From Oscillospiraceae bacterium (lineage in GTDB: Bacteria; Bacillota; Clostridia; Oscillospirales; Oscillospiraceae), in contig JAFZQE010000066.1 of assembly GCA_017552325.1 (NCBI GenBank), forward strand, positions 1 to 64,000: a stretch of DNA of 64,000 nt. Reading direction: 5' to 3'. This document shows, in pieces, positions 58,405-64,000 of this stretch. Both the position numbers and the translations under genes were made by a program. The notes under the pieces were generated by a model. That model worked only from the letters and a program-made list of their open reading frames with translations, was not told where the DNA came from and ran no database searches. Within the stretch, counting starts at the first letter, position 1, and every line of letters starts with the position of its first letter.

Positions 58405-59226
58405 CTAAAAACTGTACTCTCCGACGACGGCGGTGGGGCCGGTGAGGAGAAGGTCGCGCACGCGCTCCCCCTCGCGGCTCAGCCGGACGCCGAGGCGACC
58501 GCCGGGCATGTCGATCTCAAGGCTCTCGCCGGGGATCGCGCCGCGCAGGATGAGGCTGACCGCGATCGCGCCGCTTCCGGTGCCGCAGGCAAGCGTGAAG
58601 TCCTCCACGCCGCGCTCATAGGTGACCGCGCGCACGCGCCCCTCCCCCGTCACGCAGGCGAAGCTGACGTTCGCGCCCTTCGGGAAGGCGGGGCTGTGCC
58701 GCAGGGCGCGGCCGAGCGCGCGCAGCGCGTCAGGGTCGTCGAACGCGGAGGCGGGGACCTCGAGCACCGCGTGCGGGAGGCCGGGCTTGCCCAGCTCGAC
58801 GTAGGCGCAGTCCCAGACCCTTCCCTGCGCCTCGGCCGGGCGGTGGAGCTCGACGAGCGAGGGGTCGTTGAGCCGGACTTCATAGATCTCCCCCTCGACC
58901 TGCCGGGCCGTCAGGAGCCCTGCCGTCGCGCGGATGCGGATATCCGACGGGTTTCGCGACAGGCCGTGCTCGACGCCGTAGCGGGCGGCGCAGCGCGCGC
59001 CGTTGCCGCACATCTCGCCGGAGCTGCCGTCGGAGTTGTAAAAGAGCATGCCGAAGTCGGCGTCCGCCGCCGGGACGAGGACGATCATCCCGTCCGCGCC
59101 GGGGCCGCGGCCCGGATCGCATAAACGGAGGGCGAGGCCGCTGAGGTCCTCGCCCTGAAGTTCGCCGTGCAGGTCCTCCGCCACGAGGAAGGAGTTGCCT
59201 GCGCCGTGCATTTTGGTGATTTGCAT
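58405..59226 (-). CDS. dapF: Diaminopimelate epimerase
   Basis: A 273-residue enzyme that turns LL- into meso-diaminopimelate for lysine and peptidoglycan. The two catalytic Cys are in NGARCAARYG and TLACGTGSGA; MHGAGNSFLV opens the protein. Its ATG starts 1 nt after the symporter stop, so both are in one operon. Ends in a TAG that starts a TAGTTTT-type repeat. Confidence 0.95.
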   Translation of the reverse strand: MQITKMHGAGNSFLVAEDLHGELQGEDLSGLALRLCDPGRGPGADGMIVLVPAADADFGMLFYNSDGSSGEMCGNGARCAARYGVEHGLSRNPSDIRIRATAGLLTARQVEGEIYEVRLNDPSLVELHRPAEAQGRVWDCAYVELGKPGLPHAVLEVPASAFDDPDALRALGRALRHSPAFPKGANVSFACVTGEGRVRAVTYERGVEDFTLACGTGSGAIAVSLILRGAIPGESLEIDMPGGRLGVRLSREGERVRDLLLTGPTAVVGEYSF

Positions 59227-59227
59227 C

Positions 59228-60487
59228 TTATTCTTCGGGCTGCGTTTCGACCGCAGCTTCCTTTTTCCTGTTCAGCGCCTTCTGCAGCCAGTCCTTGCCG
59301 TCGTTGAAACGGGAGACGATGTAGGAGGCCACGTAGTCGCCGGCCGCGTTGACCATGGTGGCGGGAGGATCGACCAGATCGCCGATGGCCTGCGCGATCG
59401 GGAAGGCGATGGCCAGCTTGTCGGGGAAGAACAGAGAGCAGAGCACCAGCTCGCCGGTGCCGCCGCCGCCGGGGATGCCGGACATGGCGACCGAGGAGAC
59501 GGTCGCGACGACGATCGCGAGGATGGCGTCGCCGGAGTTGAAGTCCATGCCGAACATGCCGAAGAGGAAGGCGACCTTGATGATGGCGCTCATGCCGGAG
59601 CCGTCCATGTTCATCGTGGCGCCCATCGGCAGCACGATGTCGGTGACGTCCTTGGAGATGCCGGTGTCCTCGGAGACCTCCATGTTGGTCGGGATCGTCG
59701 CAACGGAGGAGCAGGTGCCGAAGGCCACGGCCGCCGGGCGGAAGAGGTGCTGGAACATGACCTTGATCGCGCCCTTGCCGCCGCCGAAGCGGGCGTAGAG
59801 CGGGAAGATCAGGAACATGTAGGCGAAGGAGACGACGTAGTAGAGGATGATCGCGCGGGCGTAGTTGGTCATCAGGTCGGCGCCGTGCTGGGCGACCAGG
59901 GCGGCAAAGAAGCCGAAGAAGCCGATCGGCGCGTAGTAGGTGATGAGCTTGATGACCTTCATCAGGACGTTGGTGATCTCCTCGAGGAGCTTGGCGACCT
60001 TCGTCTCAGGCCCGCCGCACATCTGCACGCCGAAGCCGAAGAAGATGCCCGCGATGATGAGCTGGAGGATGGACCTGCGGCTCCAGAGTTCGGGGAAGTC
60101 AGACTTGGTGAAGAAGCCGACGATCAGCTCGCCGACGCTCATGGCCTCTTTTTCCTCGGCCTCGAAGACCGGGTCGCCGATGTAGACGGGGATGAAGCGC
60201 ACGAGCACGTACATGATAACGGAGGCGATGATCGTGGTGACCATGAAGGTGGCGACGGTCGAGCCCATCAGCTTGCCGGCGCGCTTGGCGCTCTTCATGT
60301 TGGCGATGGCGGAGGAGATGGAGAAGAAGACCATCGGGACGACAACGCAGAACATCAGGTTGATGAACAGCGTGCCGAGCGGCTCGAGCACGGAGGCGCC
60401 CGACCAGAAACGGCCGACCAGGCAGCCGGCGACGATGCCGATGATCATGGTAAAGAAGAACCAGTTGTTTTTCAGAAATTTAGCCAC
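59228..60487 (-). CDS. Dicarboxylate/amino acid:cation symporter
   Basis: A 419-residue DAACS (GltP/DctA-like) transporter with about eight helices and two re-entrant loops. SVAMSGIPGGGGTGELV and PMGATMNMDGSGM are the substrate- and ion-binding motifs. It likely imports glutamate, aspartate or C4-dicarboxylates. Next to dapF (1-nt gap). The divergent AraC gene may regulate it. Confidence 0.92.
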   Translation of the reverse strand: MAKFLKNNWFFFTMIIGIVAGCLVGRFWSGASVLEPLGTLFINLMFCVVVPMVFFSISSAIANMKSAKRAGKLMGSTVATFMVTTIIASVIMYVLVRFIPVYIGDPVFEAEEKEAMSVGELIVGFFTKSDFPELWSRRSILQLIIAGIFFGFGVQMCGGPETKVAKLLEEITNVLMKVIKLITYYAPIGFFGFFAALVAQHGADLMTNYARAIILYYVVSFAYMFLIFPLYARFGGGKGAIKVMFQHLFRPAAVAFGTCSSVATIPTNMEVSEDTGISKDVTDIVLPMGATMNMDGSGMSAIIKVAFLFGMFGMDFNSGDAILAIVVATVSSVAMSGIPGGGGTGELVLCSLFFPDKLAIAFPIAQAIGDLVDPPATMVNAAGDYVASYIVSRFNDGKDWLQKALNRKKEAAVETQPEE

Positions 60488-60561
60488 AGTGATGCCCTCC
60501 CTGAACTTTGATATGCCTCATTATATGGGCAAGGAAACGCAAAGAAAATAGCGTTCGGTGC

Positions 60562-60590
60562 TTGAAACATTGCAAAAAGTGCGGTAATAT
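60562..60590 (+). promoter_or_regulatory. Promoter of the AraC gene
   Basis: TTGAAA (60562-60567), a 17-nt spacer and TAATAT (60585-60590). Confidence 0.65.
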
Positions 60591-60639
60591 AGGAGTGCTT
60601 AGTGCTCAGTGCGCAGTGCTTGGAGGGGTGGAAAACGCG

Positions 60640-61482
60640 GTGAAAAAGGAATCGAGCTACGCCCGGGAGGGCTATCTGAAGGAAAACTACCACTATTTTC
60701 ATCTGCGCGACACCGCCGGGCAGGAGCGCGACTTCCACTTCCACGACTTCGACAAGATCGTGCTGCTGCTGGCCGGGCGGGTGGACTACACCGTGGAGAA
60801 CATGACCTATCCGCTGCAGCCCTGGGACGTGCTGCTGGTCAAGCACCATACGATCCACAAGGCCGTCATCGACCGCTCCGAGCCCTACGACCGCGTGATC
60901 GTCTACCTCGACCGGCGCTTTTTCGAGCGCAGCGCGCCGGGCGTCGGGCTGATGGACTGCTTTGACTGGGCCGATCAGCGCGGGCAGTATCTGCTCACGC
61001 CCAACGAGGAGCAGAAAGCGGCTCTCGGGGAGGCGCTGAGCTCCTACGAGGCCCTGATCGGCGACCGGCAGCTCGGCGCGCAGATGCTGCGCGACAGCTG
61101 CATCTCGCGGCTGCTGGTGCACGTCAACCGCCTGTCTGTCAGCGCCTCCCTCCCCCGCGGCGCGGACACGGTCAGCGACCCGAAGATCGCGCTGGCGCTC
61201 AGCTACATCAACGAAAACCTCAGCCGCGACCTCAGCGTCGAGGCGATCTGCGACCGGGTCTTTCTCAGCCGCTATCATTTTATGCGCCTGTTCAAGGCGC
61301 AGACCGGCATGACCGTGCACGCCTACGTGCGGCAGAAAAGGCTGATCCAGGCCGCGCGCCGCATCCGCGAGGGCATGCCCGCCGCCCGCGCCGCCGCCGA
61401 GAGCGGCTTTTCGGACTATTCCGCCTTTCACCGCGCCTTCCGGGAGGTCTTCGGCACCAGCCCGGGACGGCTGAAGGAATAG
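60640..61482 (+). CDS. AraC-family transcriptional regulator
   Basis: A 280-residue regulator: cupin sensor domain (about 10-110, FHFHDFDKIVLLLAGRVDY) and a C-terminal AraC domain (about 180-280) with FLSRYHFMRLFKAQTGMTVH and SGFSDYSAFHRAFREVFG. The GTG start at 60640 has GGAGGGG 11 nt before it; GTG 60628 overlaps the site. Divergent from the symporter-dapF operon. The inducer is unknown. Ends in TAG that starts a heptamer repeat. Confidence 0.9.
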   Translation: MKKESSYAREGYLKENYHYFHLRDTAGQERDFHFHDFDKIVLLLAGRVDYTVENMTYPLQPWDVLLVKHHTIHKAVIDRSEPYDRVIVYLDRRFFERSAPGVGLMDCFDWADQRGQYLLTPNEEQKAALGEALSSYEALIGDRQLGAQMLRDSCISRLLVHVNRLSVSASLPRGADTVSDPKIALALSYINENLSRDLSVEAICDRVFLSRYHFMRLFKAQTGMTVHAYVRQKRLIQAARRIREGMPAARAAAESGFSDYSAFHRAFREVFGTSPGRLKE

Positions 61483-61506
61483 TTTTTAGTTTTCAGTTTT
61501 TAGAAG

Positions 61507-61542
61507 AACGGCCCGGGGATGCGAAATCATCCCCGGGCCGTT
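61507..61542 (+). terminator. Terminator of the AraC gene
   Basis: AACGGCCCGGGGATG pairs with CATCCCCGGGCCGTT around CGAAAT. Confidence 0.8.
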
Positions 61543-61558
61543 GTCAGGCAAGCTCATA

Positions 61559-61687
61559 AATGTCATTGCGAGCCAGTGTCGCAACACTGGCGTGGCAATC
61601 CGTTCCTCATCAGAAAACATTTATTATCAAGGATTTCAGGATGCGGATCGCCACACCGGTGACATCGGTCACCGGTTCGCGATGACA
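61559..61687. repeat. Palindromic intergenic repeat, type C
   Basis: TGTCATTGCGAG at the left and CGCGATGACA at the right, with internal GTGGCAATCCG and CGGATCGCCAC halves. Belongs to the TGTCATTGCGAG class of bacterial intergenic repeats. Confidence 0.7.
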
Positions 61688-61713
61688 GAAATCGATTTCT
61701 GTCTGCAGTCTGA

Positions 61714-61740
61714 ACCCGGGGATGCGATGCATCCCCGGGT
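61714..61740 (-). terminator. Terminator of the PAP2 gene
   Basis: ACCCGGGGATGC pairs with GCATCCCCGGGT around GAT, 20 nt past the PAP2 stop. Confidence 0.75.
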
Positions 61741-61760
61741 CCTTGTTGTTGCTATTCCGT

Positions 61761-62756
61761 TCAGTTTGTTTCTGCGGGCGCTTCTTCCGGCGCCGGTTCC
61801 TGCGTTTTCTTTTTGAAGATCCTGTCGCCGAGCCTGAAGAGCATCGGGTAGATCGCGATGACGACGAAGATCACGATCGCGTAGCGGCCGCAGCGGGCCA
61901 GATGCTCGGCGAAGCTGCCGTCCTGCAGCGAGAAGACGCCGAAGACGGCCTTCAGCACGGTGTTCAGCCCGAAGTACACCGCGCCGCCGCCGGCGATGCG
62001 CAGCACGATGCGGATCGGGTTGCGGGTGTTCTCAAAGCGGACGAACTTCTCCTCAAAGGGCTCGGCCAGCAGGAAGCCGACCAGCATGCCGAAGGAGCTG
62101 TAGTAGTCGGTGCTCGTGCAGTAGAAGAAGCCCGGCAGCGCCGTCAGCACGATGATGCCGTAGAACAGCCAGCGGTTGTTGATCTTCTTTCTCAGCCAGG
62201 GGATGAAGAAGATCACCAGCGCGCCGAGCGCCCAGCCGACCAGTACGTCCGTCGGGAAGTGCGCGCCGACGACCACGCGGGAAATGCCGACCAGCAGCGG
62301 CAGGATGAAGGCCAGCGCCGTGACCCATTTTTTCCGCAGCCGGATCGCCGTCGAGCCGTAGATCGTGGCCGCTCCGGCGGAATGGCCGCTCGGGAAGGAA
62401 TAGCCCTGGGCGGCGACGTCGTATTTGTCCGCGCCGCTGTCGATCAGGCGCAGCAGGTCGATTTTGTCGCTGCAGAAATAGGGCCGCAGGCGCAGAGCGA
62501 TGTTCTTGATCATCGGGTTCCAGACGCTGACGATCAGGAAGTTCACGCCGATGAATTTGCCGATCTCCTTGTCCCAGCACCAGTAGAAGAAGCCCATCAC
62601 GACGATCAGCATCATCTCCTCGCCGAACATCGACAGCTGGGACAGGATCTTGATGGCGAGCGGGCTGAGGTTGGCCTGCAGCCACTCCATCAGCGCGATC
62701 TCCCAGTCCAGGAAAAAGCGGTTGCCCTCTGCCGCTATGGCAGTCAGAAACATCAT
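61761..62756 (-). CDS. PAP2-family membrane phosphatase
   Basis: A 331-residue protein with about eight helices. The three PAP2 motifs are KNIALRLRPY, SFPSGHSAGA and SRVVVGAHFPTDVLVGWALG; catalytic His residues lie in the second and third. It removes phosphates from lipids such as undecaprenyl or phosphatidyl phosphates. The start ATG has GGGGGATT upstream. Follows the GH36 gene on the minus strand. Confidence 0.88.
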   Translation of the reverse strand: MMFLTAIAAEGNRFFLDWEIALMEWLQANLSPLAIKILSQLSMFGEEMMLIVVMGFFYWCWDKEIGKFIGVNFLIVSVWNPMIKNIALRLRPYFCSDKIDLLRLIDSGADKYDVAAQGYSFPSGHSAGAATIYGSTAIRLRKKWVTALAFILPLLVGISRVVVGAHFPTDVLVGWALGALVIFFIPWLRKKINNRWLFYGIIVLTALPGFFYCTSTDYYSSFGMLVGFLLAEPFEEKFVRFENTRNPIRIVLRIAGGGAVYFGLNTVLKAVFGVFSLQDGSFAEHLARCGRYAIVIFVVIAIYPMLFRLGDRIFKKKTQEPAPEEAPAETN

Positions 62757-62775
62757 GATTGAATCCCCCTTGTTT

Positions 62776-64000
62776 TTATTCTATCCGCAGGAAATGCTCC
62801 TTCCCGTCCAGCCGGTAGCGGACGGAGAGGCCCTTTCCCTCAGCCAGGACGCGGATGTCCTCCGCGTCGCGGTTGCGCAAAAGCTGTCTGTAGGCAGCTT
62901 CCGCCTCCGGCGTGTAGCGCCCCATGTTGTCCGAGCAGAGCAGCAGCCCGCCGAACAGGCTGTTGACCGTAGCGAGGATCTGCTTTTCCCGCCCGCTCAG
63001 TTTCAGATTGTCGTCCCGGAGGAAAAACACGTCCGGGTCGTTGAGCCAGGCGCGGCCGTTGAGCTGACGGCGGAAGACCGTGTTGCCGATGGCCTGGCGC
63101 GTGGAGACGCGCTCGCGGTTGACGTCCTGCATGATCGGCCGGTCGTTCCAGTCGAGGCCGACGTCGCAGCTGATGCGGCAGTAGTCCACCAAGCCGAAGG
63201 CCGGCATCAGCGGCACGCCGCAGCCGAGGATCAGCTTGTCGCCGCAGAGCTCGCGCAGCCACTCCATCGCGCGCATCATGCGCCCGGCGCGGCTCTCCCG
63301 CTCGTTCCCGAAAGGCGCGCCGGCATAGAGGAAGTCCAGCTTCACCATGTCGAAGCCCCAGTCGTCGAAGACGCGGCGGAAGACCTTCTGCAGATACTCC
63401 CGCACGCGCGGGTGGTCGATGTCCAGCGACCAGAAGCCGCCCCAGTTGCTGCCGCAGCGCCAGGGCTCCCCCTCGTGCCGCAGGAGCCAGTCCGGGTGGT
63501 CGCGCAGGATCAGCGAGCTCTTCTGCGCCACGAAGGGCGCGAGCCACAGCCCGGCCTTCAGCCCCTTTTCATGGATCCTTTCGACGATCGGCTTCAGGCC
63601 GTTCGGGAACTTTTTGAGGTCCGGGTCCAGCCAGTCGCCGACAGCGGTCTCGAAGCCGTCGTCGATCTGGAAGAGGTCGCCGGGGCGGAGGACCTTCGCG
63701 CAGCCCTCCAGATCCTCGAGGATCGTCTTCTCGCTGATCTTCTGATAGCGGTTGTACCAGCTCGAGTAGCCGGTGAGCTTTTCCGTCGTGCGCGGTTTGA
63801 CGCCGAGGGCCCTGAACCAGGCGTCGAAGACCTCGTCCTCGGCGCCGGCGGCGAGGAACAGGTCGAAGGCGTGGAAAGCGCCGCCCCCGTGCAGCACGCC
63901 GCGGCAGTCGCGCTCGACCGTCAGCAGGCCGCGGTGCGCGTCGTACTCGAAGAGCGTGTAGCCCGGGCGCTCGTCCAGCGAGGCAAAGAGCTCGTAATGC
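62776..64000 (-). CDS. GH36 alpha-galactosidase, N-terminus beyond the window
   Basis: At least 408 residues; the frame stays open to the right edge, so the N-terminal beta domain is missing. The TIM barrel holds LTGYSSWYNRYQKI, FQIDDGFE, LWLAPFVAQ, the nucleophile Asp in MVKLDFLYAG and the acid/base Asp in RISCDVGLDWN, which is the GH36 pattern. A C-terminal beta domain closes it. Cytoplasmic so far as seen. It hydrolyses alpha-galactosides such as raffinose family sugars. Confidence 0.9.
   Translation of the reverse strand, partial: HYELFASLDERPGYTLFEYDAHRGLLTVERDCRGVLHGGGAFHAFDLFLAAGAEDEVFDAWFRALGVKPRTTEKLTGYSSWYNRYQKISEKTILEDLEGCAKVLRPGDLFQIDDGFETAVGDWLDPDLKKFPNGLKPIVERIHEKGLKAGLWLAPFVAQKSSLILRDHPDWLLRHEGEPWRCGSNWGGFWSLDIDHPRVREYLQKVFRRVFDDWGFDMVKLDFLYAGAPFGNERESRAGRMMRAMEWLRELCGDKLILGCGVPLMPAFGLVDYCRISCDVGLDWNDRPIMQDVNRERVSTRQAIGNTVFRRQLNGRAWLNDPDVFFLRDDNLKLSGREKQILATVNSLFGGLLLCSDNMGRYTPEAEAAYRQLLRNRDAEDIRVLAEGKGLSVRYRLDGKEHFLRIE

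Overview
The window looks like a chromosomal segment of a GC-rich, spore-forming, Gram-positive Clostridia member, probably a gut bacterium of the Oscillospiraceae type. The evidence is a SigG sporulation sigma factor gene, a THF riboswitch on a folate ECF transporter gene, a Firmicutes-style L10 leader before rplJ-rplL, many GTG and TTG starts with strong GGAGG ribosome binding sites, and palindromic intergenic repeats of the kind common in gut Clostridia. No rRNA or tRNA gene is visible, so the taxon cannot be fixed.

Region 1 (1-5750) is the backbone of an integrative mobilizable element: a divergently transcribed XRE repressor, a control region with four evenly spaced operators, an excisionase-like gene, a tyrosine integrase, a MobC-like protein, a RepA-like ATPase, a non-coding region with iteron-like and inverted repeats and a candidate oriT, and a MobV relaxase. 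Region 2 (5850-30730) is a large polysaccharide-degradation cluster. It holds a GH43_24-like enzyme, two membrane-anchored esterases, a GH3 with inverted domain order, an AgrC/AgrA-type two-component system, GH30, GH5, two GH2 paralogues, two GH78-like proteins, another GH43 and a fused double TIM-barrel isomerase/epimerase. There is no transporter in it. Region 3 (30730-31280) again has mobile-element character. An ordered set of motifs (GATARC repeats, GGATAAT, CCTAAAC, CGAGTGGGAATAA) at 10-139 recurs in the same order and orientation at 31133-31276. The simplest reading is a roughly 31-kb integrated element with the carbohydrate cluster as cargo.

Region 4 (31400-64000) is mostly ordinary chromosome, starting with a low-GC patch that carries an adenosine-deaminase-like gene and a decayed reading frame. 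It then has small metabolic genes (NUDIX, lipase, YgjV, nucleoside phosphorylase, GNATs, DUF554), an MBOAT plus SGNH/FnIII pair for exopolymer O-acylation, truA, an aminotransferase, an S9 peptidase, an HD protein and zinc-ribbon membrane proteins. Next come a frameshifted M42 peptidase coupled to a MATE exporter, a secreted cysteine-ladder LRR protein, rplJ-rplL, the THF-riboswitch-controlled folate transporter, sigG, dapF with a dicarboxylate symporter, an AraC regulator, a PAP2 phosphatase and a GH36 alpha-galactosidase that runs off the right edge.

In the cargo, membrane-anchored GH3, GH43_24 and the esterases would act outside the cell. GH30, GH5, GH2, GH78-like and GH43, which lack signal peptides, would finish oligosaccharides inside. 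The enzyme mix fits a branched galactan (type II arabinogalactan) or a beta-1,3/1,6-glucan; the sequence alone does not decide. A direct repeat with 21-bp periodicity upstream of the GH3 promoter is a plausible target of the neighbouring LytTR regulator. All functional statements come from motif reading, without database searches.
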